Assembly: GCA_965267335.1 (NCBI GenBank) | Contig: OZ253953.1 | Location: 2,418,001 to 2,482,000 of the forward strand | Direction of reading: 5' to 3' | Source of the DNA: G965267335 sp965267335 | GTDB taxonomy: Bacteria; Bacteroidota; Bacteroidia; Cytophagales; JAAEPT01 | Length of the DNA stretch: 64,000 nucleotides | Shown: positions 34,807-43,383 of the stretch, piece by piece | Layout of the letters: the number at the start of each line of letters is the position of its first letter | Numbering within the stretch: the first letter of the stretch is position 1 | The notes under the pieces: generated by a model | The model's database searches: none | Told to the model about the DNA's origin: nothing | The model's input: the letters and a program-made list of their open reading frames with translations, nothing else | Position numbers and translations under genes: made by a program

Positions 34807-36296
34807 GATAAAGTCTTTCGCTTGTTCCAGTTTGATGTCTTCGTTTTGCTTTTGGGGCCTGCACTTTTCTTGTTGACAAAGTGTGCGGCAGTCATTAGAG
34901 CTGCTTGTTTCATAGTTTCGCTAGCACTGCTCTGTCCAACTGTTGGAAGATATTCTTGTTTGACGAAGTTGGTATCAAAGTTACCCTTTTGAAAAGCTTT
35001 GTTATTCATAACAAAGGCCCCAAATGCAAGAGTGGTTTGTACACCGTTTATTCGGTATTCCTTTATGGCTCTTATCATTTTTGAAATGGCCCGTTTTCTG
35101 GTTTTGTCCCAAACAATAAGCTTGGAGATCATAGGGTCATAATTGGGAGTAATACTGGTGCCAAGCTCTGCTCCATGGTCTACTCTGACTCCCGGGCCTC
35201 CTGGTAATTCATAGTGAACAATTGTGCCAGTGTCAGGTAGGAAGTTGTTTTCTGGGTCTTCGGCAGATACTCTTAGTTCAATTGAATGACCTGAAATCGC
35301 TAAATCATCTTGCTCGAAATCAAGCGGTATATTTTGAGCGACTTTAATTTGTTCTTCTACCAGATCTATTCCAGTGATCATTTCGGTGACAGGGTGCTCA
35401 ACTTGTAGGCGGGTATTCATTTCCAGGAAGTAGTAATTATTCGCTTCATCCATAATAAATTCAACTGTGCCAGCTCCCGAATAATTACATGCCTTGGCGA
35501 TTCTTACGGCACATTCACCCATTTCTCTCCTTAATTCAGGAGTTAGTAAGCTGCTGGGTGCCTCTTCCACCACTTTTTGATACCTTCGCTGTACCGAACA
35601 TTCTCGTTCGAACAAGTGTACGGTATTGCCAAAATTATCCGCTAGTATTTGAAATTCAATGTGTCTGGGGGATTTGACGAATTTCTCTATAAATACGGAG
35701 CCATCTCCAAAGGCGCTTTCTGCTTCGCTCATTGCCCTTCTGATACTCTCTTCCAGTTCGTTGGCTTCTTCTACAATACGCATTCCTTTTCCGCCACCAC
35801 CAGCACTTGCTTTCACTAAAATAGGGAATCCTATTTGTTTTGCGACAGCTACCGCTTCTTCAAACTTTGATACTGGCTTATCAGTTCCCGGAACAAGTGG
35901 TATATCGTGTTCTTTGGCCAGAGCTTTAGCCTTTAGCTTGTTTCCCATCACATCAATGGATTCAGGTGATGGACCAATGAACTGAATGCCGTTTTTTGAA
36001 ACCAGGCTTGCAAATTGAGCATTCTCACTTAGAAAACCATATCCGGGGTGTATGGCATCGGCTTTGGTTGCCTTACAGGCATCCAGTATATTTTTTTGGT
36101 TCAGGTAAGATTCAGATACTGGTGCAGGCCCTATATATACTGCTTCATCAGCTAATCGAACATGAGGGGCTTTTCTGTCAGGGGCGCTATAGATGGCTAC
36201 AGTCCCAATGCCCATTTCCTGAGCCGTTCGTATTACCCGGATTGCTATTTCTCCCCGGTTAGCGATAAGTATTTTAGTTATTTTAGATTTCTTCAT
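34803..36296 (-). CDS. accC: Acetyl-CoA carboxylase biotin carboxylase subunit
   Basis: 497 residues from ATG 36296 (the upstream start at 36314 is less likely). It carboxylates biotin at ATP expense for fatty acid synthesis or a related acyl-CoA carboxylase. The ATP-grasp signature KASAGGGGKGMR and the carboxylase segment FLEMNTRLQVEHPVTEMITG with EHPVTE are intact. The C-terminus has a ~35-residue lysine-rich tail (KKSAGPKSKTKTSNWNKRK), longer than in E. coli AccC (449 residues). No biotin carboxyl carrier gene adjoins it, so a propionyl-CoA type role remains possible. First gene of the operon. Confidence 0.88.
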   Translation of the reverse strand: MKKSKITKILIANRGEIAIRVIRTAQEMGIGTVAIYSAPDRKAPHVRLADEAVYIGPAPVSESYLNQKNILDACKATKADAIHPGYGFLSENAQFASLVSKNGIQFIGPSPESIDVMGNKLKAKALAKEHDIPLVPGTDKPVSKFEEAVAVAKQIGFPILVKASAGGGGKGMRIVEEANELEESIRRAMSEAESAFGDGSVFIEKFVKSPRHIEFQILADNFGNTVHLFERECSVQRRYQKVVEEAPSSLLTPELRREMGECAVRIAKACNYSGAGTVEFIMDEANNYYFLEMNTRLQVEHPVTEMITGIDLVEEQIKVAQNIPLDFEQDDLAISGHSIELRVSAEDPENNFLPDTGTIVHYELPGGPGVRVDHGAELGTSITPNYDPMISKLIVWDKTRKRAISKMIRAIKEYRINGVQTTLAFGAFVMNNKAFQKGNFDTNFVKQEYLPTVGQSSASETMKQAALMTAAHFVNKKSAGPKSKTKTSNWNKRKTLS

Positions 36297-36385
36297 GGTT
36301 ACTAACAATATCACTATTACAACTTGAAATAAAAAGTTAGAATCATCTGTTCGAGTTGATGTCGTCCATTTTTCGCAAAAATGTA

Positions 36386-36393
36386 TATCTTTG
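36386..36393 (+). promoter_or_regulatory. -7 element TATCTTTG upstream of the alpha-oxoamine synthase gene
   Basis: Exact TAnnTTTG match, giving a leader of about 135 nt before the GTG at 36535. The leader contains a weak CCCA/TGGG hairpin at 36497-36511. Its long leader sets it apart from the other promoter boxes here. Confidence 0.45.
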
Positions 36394-36534
36394 TGCCTGA
36401 TTTAAAATTCATCGAAGTAGTCAGAATCCCAATCATTTCACGGAAAAACCGAGAACAGAAAGGTGTTTGAAGACAACTTATTTAATAGTACCTTTGCCCA
36501 GTTTTATTGGGTGTAACGAAAAAAGAAAGACGCT

Positions 36535-37779
36535 GTGGATTTATTTGAGAAGTTAATGACAGATCTTGGACCGTTAGGAAAGTGGTCTGAATTAGGGCAC
36601 GGTTATTTTACATTTCCAAAGCTTGAAGGTGAAATAAAACCTAGAATGATGTTTAGGGGTAAGGAGGTTCTTACCTGGAGTTTGAATAATTACCTTGGGC
36701 TTGCCAACCATCCGGAAGTAAGAAAGGTAGATGCCGAAGCTGCCGAACGTTGGGGGCTGGCTTATCCAATGGGTTCCAGAATGATGTCTGGAAATACTAA
36801 TCTTCATGAAAAGCTTGAAAATGAACTTGCAGACCACATAGGTAAGCAGGATGCAATGCTTCTGAATTATGGTTATCAGGGGATTATGTCAATTATTGAC
36901 GCAATCCTTGATAGAAGAGATATTGTTGTATATGATGCAGAGTGCCATGCCTGTATTATTGATGGAGTAAGGCTGCATCAGGGAAAAAGATTTGTATTCC
37001 CTCATAACGATATTGAGGGGCTTGAAAAGCAACTGAAAAGGGCTACCAAGATGGCTCAAGAAACCGGAGGAGGAATCCTTGTGATCACCGAAGGTGTTTT
37101 CGGGATGTCTGGAAACCAAGGTAAGCTGAAAGAAATAGTCGAGCTTAAGGACAAGTATCAGTTCAGATTGATGGTTGATGACGCTCATGGTTGGGGTACT
37201 CTGGGTAAAACCGGTGCCGGAGCTGGTGAGGAGCAGGGTTGCCAGGATGGAATTGACCTGTACTTTTCTACATTTGCGAAGTCAGGTGCCGGTATTGGAG
37301 CCTTCATGGGAGGAGAAGAGAAAGTAATCAACTTCTTAAGAAATAATACTCGTTCTCAGATTTTCGCTAAGTCTGTACCAATGCCTATGGTTGAAGGGTT
37401 GTTGAAGAGATTAGATATGGTTAGGAACAGACCTGAGCTCAGAGAGCAATTATGGAATGTAGTGACTACCCTTCAGAATGGACTACGAGAGAAAGGATTT
37501 AATATAGGAACAACAAAGAGTCCGGTGACTCCTGTGTTATTAAGCTGCCAACCTGAAGATGCGGGTAGAATGGTAATTGATCTTAGAGAGAATTTTCACA
37601 TTTTCTGTTCAGGTGTTGTTTATCCTGTGGTGCCGAAGGGAGTTCTTATGCTTAGAATTATCCCGACAGCTGCTCATAGCATAGACGATGTGAACGAGAC
37701 GCTTGAAGCATTCGAAAAGATAGCTGATAAGCTCTCAAAAGGGGTTTATGCGGAGCAGGATAATAACGTTTCAGTATAA
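36535..37779 (+). CDS. Alpha-oxoamine synthase: serine palmitoyltransferase or cysteate acyltransferase
   Basis: 414 residues, start GTG 36535. The PLP lysine is K249 (STFAKSGAG), with D215 and H218 in DDAHGWG and the substrate region NNYLGL near 51-56. These enzymes condense an amino acid with an acyl thioester. In Bacteroidota this family makes the base of sphingolipids (from serine) or of capnine-type sulfonolipids (from cysteate). The FAKSGAG spelling differs from the TFSKS of KBL/BioF and fits the Bacteroidota lipid enzymes. I cannot tell serine from cysteate by eye. It is followed by the histone H1-like gene. Confidence 0.8.
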   Translation: MDLFEKLMTDLGPLGKWSELGHGYFTFPKLEGEIKPRMMFRGKEVLTWSLNNYLGLANHPEVRKVDAEAAERWGLAYPMGSRMMSGNTNLHEKLENELADHIGKQDAMLLNYGYQGIMSIIDAILDRRDIVVYDAECHACIIDGVRLHQGKRFVFPHNDIEGLEKQLKRATKMAQETGGGILVITEGVFGMSGNQGKLKEIVELKDKYQFRLMVDDAHGWGTLGKTGAGAGEEQGCQDGIDLYFSTFAKSGAGIGAFMGGEEKVINFLRNNTRSQIFAKSVPMPMVEGLLKRLDMVRNRPELREQLWNVVTTLQNGLREKGFNIGTTKSPVTPVLLSCQPEDAGRMVIDLRENFHIFCSGVVYPVVPKGVLMLRIIPTAAHSIDDVNETLEAFEKIADKLSKGVYAEQDNNVSV

Positions 37780-37896
37780 AAAAACCCATTTTCTGCAAAA
37801 TTAAGCCTATTTTTAGCGCCTTTTTTTGTAGAACTTATTTTAATTCCTAAATTAGGGCATTGTAAATGAAGTTTTAAAACCTAAATTTTTACTATA

Positions 37897-38073
37897 ATGA
37901 AAAGATTTGACGAAATCAGAGATTTAATTATGTCATTAGAAGGCGATTTTAACAAATTCTATGACAAGGGAAATCAGGCAGCTGGTACAAGAGTTAGAAA
38001 AGGAATGCAAGAGATGAAGAACTTAGCTCAAGATATCAGAGTTGAAGTTCAGAAAATCAAGAACCAAGGCTAA
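37897..38073 (+). CDS. Histone H1-like small basic protein
   Basis: 58 residues. The sequence begins MKRFDEIRDLI and contains GDFNKFYDKGNQAAGTRVRK (KGNQAAGTRVRKG motif) and NLAQDIR, the well-conserved form of the Bacteroidota histone H1-like (Hc1) proteins thought to bind DNA. It is rich in lysine, glutamine and glutamate. It lies between the lipid synthase gene and a strong terminator, so it is probably a separate, highly expressed transcript. Confidence 0.9.
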   Translation: MKRFDEIRDLIMSLEGDFNKFYDKGNQAAGTRVRKGMQEMKNLAQDIRVEVQKIKNQG

Positions 38074-38092
38074 TTAAGAAGTCAAAAACATT

Positions 38093-38126
38093 AAAAAGCA
38101 GATGAGAAATCACCTGCTTTTTTTTT
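38093..38126 (+). terminator. Rho-independent terminator
   Basis: Stem AAAAAGCAG (38093-38101) pairs with CTGCTTTTT (38114-38122), with inner TGA/TCA pairing, followed by more Ts to 38126. It ends the histone H1-like transcript. Confidence 0.85.
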
Positions 38127-38271
38127 GCTCTCGACTTTCCGAAATATTTTTAGATTTTTTTCACACCCTTAGGCAACAATTCAGCTTCTAATATTGTCTA
38201 ATTAGGAGTTGTTTCAGAATTTATTTTTAAATCAGTCAAATACTAGACTACTTAAGACTTTTTATTGTAAC

Positions 38272-41200
38272 ATGAGAAAATTATTGGTTGTCCTAACGCT
38301 AATCAGCCAGACCGTCACAGCGCAGGTTTTATTGAATGGAAATGCCAACAAAAGAGTTGCGAATGCAACAGAATTATATTTCAATGATCAAACTTTGGAT
38401 ATTCCTGCTTATTTAAAATTCGAATCGGCTATACCTTTTTCTAAGTTTGATTCATGGTTTAAGCAGGAGTTCAGCCTGAATAAGAGTTACAACTTCAACC
38501 TCACCAAGGAAGTCACAGATAAGCTTGGGCAGAAACATTACAAGCTACAGCAATATTATATGGGTGTACCAATAGAAGGTAATGTGTTGGTGCTTCATTC
38601 AGTTGATGGGAACATATTCTCATTTAATGGTAAGGTTAATAATAATCTCGGTAAAATAAATCTTAACGGATTTCTTTCTGAAAAGGAGGCATTAAGTCAT
38701 GCCCTAAAACACATTGGTGCTGAAGAATATCGCTGGGAGCATGAAGAGAAATTGCCAAATGGGAAGGGACTTAACTTTTTTCCGGTGGCCCAAAAGGTGA
38801 TTGTCGAAACGAAACCAGCTTCTAAGGTTTTTAAGTTCGTGTATAAATTTGACATTTATTCAGTTAAACCACTTGACAGATCTTATGTATATGTTGATGC
38901 AAATACAGGTGATATTGTTAAAGTAGTTAGTCGGATTTGTCATAAAGGAGGCACAGCTCATGTACATGATTCGGAAGATCACTCCCATAAGGAGCATAAT
39001 AAGAATGAAAAAACAACTATTGATGCTTCAGGTACGGCCTTCACCAGATACAGCGGTACCCAATCAATAACAACTGATGACTTTGGTGGTGAGTATCGCC
39101 TAAGAGAGAGCGGCAGAAATATTGAAACCTATGATATGAATACCGGCACAAATTATTCTGCAGCTGTTGACTTTACGAGTACCAACAATGTCTGGAATGT
39201 GACCACAAATTATGATGATGCTGCTTATGATGCTCACTGGGGTGCCGAAATTACCTATGACTATTATTTGAATGAACATGGATGGGATAGCTATGACGGT
39301 AATGGAGCAACAATTAAAAGTTATATTCATTATAGCACCGGTTATGATAATGCATTCTGGGATGGTGAAAGGATGACTTACGGTGATGGTAGTAACTCCT
39401 CTGGTGGGTTTACTCCACTTACTGCAATTGATGTGGTAGGACATGAGATAACCCACGGAGTAACGGAATTTACTTCGGGCTTGATCTATGTGGGAGAGTC
39501 AGGTGCTCTAAATGAGGCCTTTAGTGATATATTCGGAACAATTATAGAATTTGAGGGCAAACCCGCTGACGCTGATTGGGATATTGGTGGAGAAGTAATG
39601 TATGATGGCGGGGCACTGCGGAGTATGAGTAATCCTAACTTATACAATAATCCCGATACCTATGAAGGTGATTTTTGGGACCCATTTGAGGGAGTACATA
39701 CCAACAGTGGGGTGGCAGATTTTTGGTTCTATTTATTAGTGGAAGGAGGAACAGGTACCAACGACAATTCTGATGCGTACAGTGTAACGGGAATAGGTAT
39801 GGCTAAGGCAGCGGACATTTGCTATAGGGCAATGACAGTTTACTTGACACCAACTTCTGACTATGCTACAGCCAGATATTATACAATTAAATCAGCCATC
39901 GACCTGTATGGTGCTTGTACACCTGAGGTGGAGGCGGTCACGGACGCTTGGTATGCTGTAGGTGTAGGTGATGAATATGTTCCGGTTGTAGTTGCTGACT
40001 TTACGGCTCCGCAAAGACTGTTCTGTGAGATACCTGCTTCCGTTTCGTTTACAAACCAGACAAGTAACGGGGGAACTTATGTTTGGGATTTCGGAGACGG
40101 GTCTCCAGTCTCAACAGACGAAAACCCAACACACACATACACCTCATTTGGGACATATACGGTTACATTATCTGCAGATGGTGGGGCTTGCGGGACAGAT
40201 GATATAACTATGACTGATTTTATAGAAGTAAGTAGTACTGCAACATGTATAACAACTATTCCGGCAACAGGTACCGGAGCAACCCAATTGGCCTGTGACG
40301 GTATATTATACGATGATGGAGGTCCGAGTGCCAACTATTCGAACAGTTCCAGCGGAAGCATTACTATAGCTCCTACAAATGCAGCAGCAGTCAGTTTAGA
40401 GGTCACAGATTTTGCTTACGAGTCTGGGTTCGATTATTTGATACTGTATGATGGCCCTAGTGTCAATAGTCCGGTAATAGGTACATACACAGGCACGTCT
40501 CTTCCAGAAGGAGGGGACCCAATTTTTTCTACTTCGGGGGCAATAACTGTACAGCAGTACACCGATGGGTCTGTTACTGACGCAGGTTTTAGCGCAAATT
40601 GGACCTGTGTTGATGCTTCAGATGGTCCAATTGCAGCATTTGAGGGCTCTCCAACCACCACTTGTGATGGAGTTGTTGAGTTTTCGGATATGTCTATTAA
40701 TTCACCAATTTCTTGGTTGTGGACCTTTGGAGATGGAACGACTTCTACCGATCAGAACCCTACAAAAACATATAGCTCCGATGGAATCTATGATGTCAAA
40801 CTTAAAGTATGCAATGCAAATGAATGTGATTCGCTAACGAAAACCAATTATGTGACTGTTAGTCTAGGTGCCCAGTGTGATGTGATTATTCCACAATCTG
40901 GTTCTGGAGAAACACAATTATCCTGTGAAGGGACCATCAAAGACAGTGGAGGTGATGATGATTATCAGAACGGTACGAGTGGGTCAGTGACAATTGCGCC
41001 AACTGGTGCGATTGCTGTAGAGTTGAATTTTACTTCGTTCAGTTTCGAATCTGGTTGGGATTATTTATATGTCTATGATGGCCCCAATAGTTCAAGTCCT
41101 CTGTTGGGAGCCTTTACGGGCTACTCTTTGCCCGGAGGTGGTACGGTGACTTCAACGGGTCCTTCGATTACTTTGGTACAGCTGACGGATGGATCTGTCG

Positions 41201-41886
41201 TTTCTTCAGGCTTTGAATGTGACTGGGCTTGCACAGACACTCCGGGTAGTGGTGGAAGTGGTACAACGGTTCCGACTTCCGGTACAAGCACTGTAACCAA
41301 TTGTTCTGGTACAGCTAAGGATAACGGAGGAGATTCGGATTATAGCAACTCAACATTTGGAGCCCTTACAATTCAGCCAACAGGAGCTACATCCATTACA
41401 TTGTCCTTTAGTTCATTCAATTTCGAAACAGGATACGATTATTTACACATATATGATGGTAATTCTACGTCAAGCCCCCTCATTGGCTCATACACAGGCA
41501 GTGCCCTTCCTGAGGGAGGGGTGGTGACTTCGAGTGGTGGCGCAATTACACTCGTTCAGGATACCGACTTTTCTTTGACTGAGTCCGGATTTGAGTGTGC
41601 CTGGACGTGTTCCGGGGTCAATTCAGTAGAAGCGGATCAATTGAATATTTCAAAAATATATCCGAATCCAGCTACTGATGTGGTAAATGTAGAGTCATAC
41701 GGCAATAGTGGTAGTACAATTAAGCTGCAAGTAAGAGACATTCTTCAGAATCTTGTTCTTGAAACCGAAATTCTACTTACGGATGGGAGTGCAGTGTTTA
41801 GTTTTGATGTATCAAAATTAGCTGCAGGTATGTATTTTGTGAGGTTAGGGGAGGAGCAGCAAATACATAAATTGATAGTAGATTAA
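38272..41886 (+). CDS. Secreted M4 (thermolysin-family) metallopeptidase with PKD and CUB domains, T9SS
   Basis: 1204 residues from ATG 38272, with a signal peptide (RKLLVVLTLISQTVTAQ). An FTP/PepSY propeptide precedes the M4 domain: zinc site H391-E-I-T-H395, third ligand E415 (NEAFSD) and proton donor H476 (VHTNSG), spaced as in thermolysin. After the peptidase come a PKD domain (WDFGDGS), a CUB domain (FDYLILYDGPS), a second PKD (WTFGDGT) and two more CUB domains (GWDYLYVYDGP, GYDYLHIYDG). The end is a T9SS type A domain with KIYPNPATD. It is a secreted protease probably degrading proteins outside the cell; CUB and PKD modules may bind substrates or polysaccharides. Confidence 0.95.
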   Translation: MRKLLVVLTLISQTVTAQVLLNGNANKRVANATELYFNDQTLDIPAYLKFESAIPFSKFDSWFKQEFSLNKSYNFNLTKEVTDKLGQKHYKLQQYYMGVPIEGNVLVLHSVDGNIFSFNGKVNNNLGKINLNGFLSEKEALSHALKHIGAEEYRWEHEEKLPNGKGLNFFPVAQKVIVETKPASKVFKFVYKFDIYSVKPLDRSYVYVDANTGDIVKVVSRICHKGGTAHVHDSEDHSHKEHNKNEKTTIDASGTAFTRYSGTQSITTDDFGGEYRLRESGRNIETYDMNTGTNYSAAVDFTSTNNVWNVTTNYDDAAYDAHWGAEITYDYYLNEHGWDSYDGNGATIKSYIHYSTGYDNAFWDGERMTYGDGSNSSGGFTPLTAIDVVGHEITHGVTEFTSGLIYVGESGALNEAFSDIFGTIIEFEGKPADADWDIGGEVMYDGGALRSMSNPNLYNNPDTYEGDFWDPFEGVHTNSGVADFWFYLLVEGGTGTNDNSDAYSVTGIGMAKAADICYRAMTVYLTPTSDYATARYYTIKSAIDLYGACTPEVEAVTDAWYAVGVGDEYVPVVVADFTAPQRLFCEIPASVSFTNQTSNGGTYVWDFGDGSPVSTDENPTHTYTSFGTYTVTLSADGGACGTDDITMTDFIEVSSTATCITTIPATGTGATQLACDGILYDDGGPSANYSNSSSGSITIAPTNAAAVSLEVTDFAYESGFDYLILYDGPSVNSPVIGTYTGTSLPEGGDPIFSTSGAITVQQYTDGSVTDAGFSANWTCVDASDGPIAAFEGSPTTTCDGVVEFSDMSINSPISWLWTFGDGTTSTDQNPTKTYSSDGIYDVKLKVCNANECDSLTKTNYVTVSLGAQCDVIIPQSGSGETQLSCEGTIKDSGGDDDYQNGTSGSVTIAPTGAIAVELNFTSFSFESGWDYLYVYDGPNSSSPLLGAFTGYSLPGGGTVTSTGPSITLVQLTDGSVVSSGFECDWACTDTPGSGGSGTTVPTSGTSTVTNCSGTAKDNGGDSDYSNSTFGALTIQPTGATSITLSFSSFNFETGYDYLHIYDGNSTSSPLIGSYTGSALPEGGVVTSSGGAITLVQDTDFSLTESGFECAWTCSGVNSVEADQLNISKIYPNPATDVVNVESYGNSGSTIKLQVRDILQNLVLETEILLTDGSAVFSFDVSKLAAGMYFVRLGEEQQIHKLIVD

Positions 41887-41899
41887 AATAACTACCATA

Positions 41900-41933
41900 G
41901 GCCATCTTAAGTTGAAAACTACTTAAGATGGCC
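41900..41933. terminator. Bidirectional terminator hairpin
   Basis: A 13-bp perfect stem (GGCCATCTTAAGT at 41900-41912, ACTTAAGATGGCC at 41921-41933) with an 8-nt loop lies between the convergent M4 peptidase and dapA. The loop TGAAAACT is A-rich. Downstream Ts on the plus side (GTTTTATTTT) support termination. Confidence 0.85.
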
Positions 41934-41973
41934 CATGTTTTATTTTGTCAGTCGGTCTTGATGAAGGTAATAG

Positions 41974-42864
41974 TTATTTGACTATGCTCATTTTGTTGAG
42001 CTCGATTTGCATTTCAGCTTCCAGGACCGAAGAGGCATCTTCAAGAGGTGGCCTTACGTGCTTCTTGCATAACCCCATCATGCTTAGGGCAAGTTTTGCT
42101 CCTACAGGATTACTTTCTTTGTACATGAGGTCATCAATCGCGAGAAATTCGTTGAAAAGAATCTCTCTTCCTTTTTCAAAATCACCAGATAATCCTAGTT
42201 GAATCGACTTGCAGAACGATTCCGGGAAGACATTGGCAAGAACTGAAATTACGCCCTCAGCCCCCATAGCAATCATCGCGAGGGTGAGTGTATCGACTCC
42301 GGATAGAACCAGAAAATCCTTCGGCTTGTTTTTGAGGATTTCCATACATTGTATCAGGTCACCTGAAGCTTCTTTGACTCCAGCTATGTTTGGAAGTTCA
42401 GCAAGCCTTAAGGTTGTCGATGCCTCAATGTTTACCGCTGTTCTACCTGGAACATTATAAAGAATTACAGGAACTGGTGAAGCTTCGGCAACAGCTTTGT
42501 AGTGTTGATATATGCCCTCTTGTGTGGGCTTGTTGTAGTAGGGTGAAACGGTGAGAATCCCATCTATATGGCTAAAGTCAGTTTTCTCGATTACATCAAG
42601 GACATACTTTGTGCTGTTAGCGCCAATTCCATAGAGAATTGGTAGGTTTTTGCTGTTATGCTCGTTGACAAATGATAATATCTCTGCTTTTTCCTTAGGC
42701 TCAAGTGTAGAAGCTTCACCGGTGGTACCATTGACTACATAATAGTCAACCCCACCTTGCGCTGTGTAATCCAATAGCTTTTTTAAAGCATCGTAATCAA
42801 CAGATAAGTCTTCATTAAAAGGTGTTATTAGTGCTACTCCTACTCCTCCAAAGGTTTCTTTCAT
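41974..42864 (-). CDS. dapA: 4-hydroxy-tetrahydrodipicolinate synthase
   Basis: 296 residues. It condenses pyruvate with aspartate semialdehyde in lysine and diaminopimelate synthesis. The Schiff-base lysine is K164 (GVKEASGD), with YNVPGRT around Y136 and the NGTTGE segment (T47, T48) near the N-terminus. Lengths and order match the family. It overlaps the DUF6913 gene by 4 bp and is the last gene of the ligA operon. Confidence 0.96.
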   Translation of the reverse strand: MKETFGGVGVALITPFNEDLSVDYDALKKLLDYTAQGGVDYYVVNGTTGEASTLEPKEKAEILSFVNEHNSKNLPILYGIGANSTKYVLDVIEKTDFSHIDGILTVSPYYNKPTQEGIYQHYKAVAEASPVPVILYNVPGRTAVNIEASTTLRLAELPNIAGVKEASGDLIQCMEILKNKPKDFLVLSGVDTLTLAMIAMGAEGVISVLANVFPESFCKSIQLGLSGDFEKGREILFNEFLAIDDLMYKESNPVGAKLALSMMGLCKKHVRPPLEDASSVLEAEMQIELNKMSIVK

Positions 42865-43373
42865 CGCTTAATCATTTGTGTGTACTGCATCATTTCGTTG
42901 AGCAGTCCTTCTTTATCTTTGCTACTCCTTGGACTAATCATCATTTCATAATGATTTCTAGCCTGGTGAAAGATGCCAATTCGACATTTTGCCTTGCTTC
43001 GGGCAATAATATTTTCAACGGGCAAAATTGGTGAACTATTAAGAGAAAACAAATAGTCGAACTCTGTTCTGATGAACTTTTTCAACCCGAAAGACTTTAG
43101 TTTACCGTTCCACTTAATGTCTTTCAATGAGAAGTTCTTAATCTGATTGTTGGACTCCGTTTTACCCGTGTTGTAACAAAGGACACTCACTTCTTTGCCT
43201 TGCATTTCCAGCCGTGAGATAAATGAATTAATCTCATTGATGTCGGCTGTTTTTGACTTATTGAATATCACACCAATTTTTTTCGCTCTCGGAAAAGGTA
43301 CAGTGTGCCTTTGTGATTCGTTTCTTTTTAGGTACTTCCTGGTACCTAAGTTGATCATAGTGCGTTTTAACAT
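42861..43373 (-). CDS. DUF6913-like protein
   Basis: 170 residues. Basic start (RTMINLGTRKYLKRNESQR), then KKIGVIFNKS, LEMQGKEVSVL and FDYLFSLNSSPILPVENI. It resembles the DUF6913 proteins that I recall beside dapA in Bacteroidota; the function is unknown. It lies 10 nt after ligA and overlaps dapA by 4 bp, which argues for co-expression. Confidence 0.7.
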   Translation of the reverse strand: MLKRTMINLGTRKYLKRNESQRHTVPFPRAKKIGVIFNKSKTADINEINSFISRLEMQGKEVSVLCYNTGKTESNNQIKNFSLKDIKWNGKLKSFGLKKFIRTEFDYLFSLNSSPILPVENIIARSKAKCRIGIFHQARNHYEMMISPRSSKDKEGLLNEMMQYTQMIKR

Positions 43374-43383
43374 AGGTTTGAGT

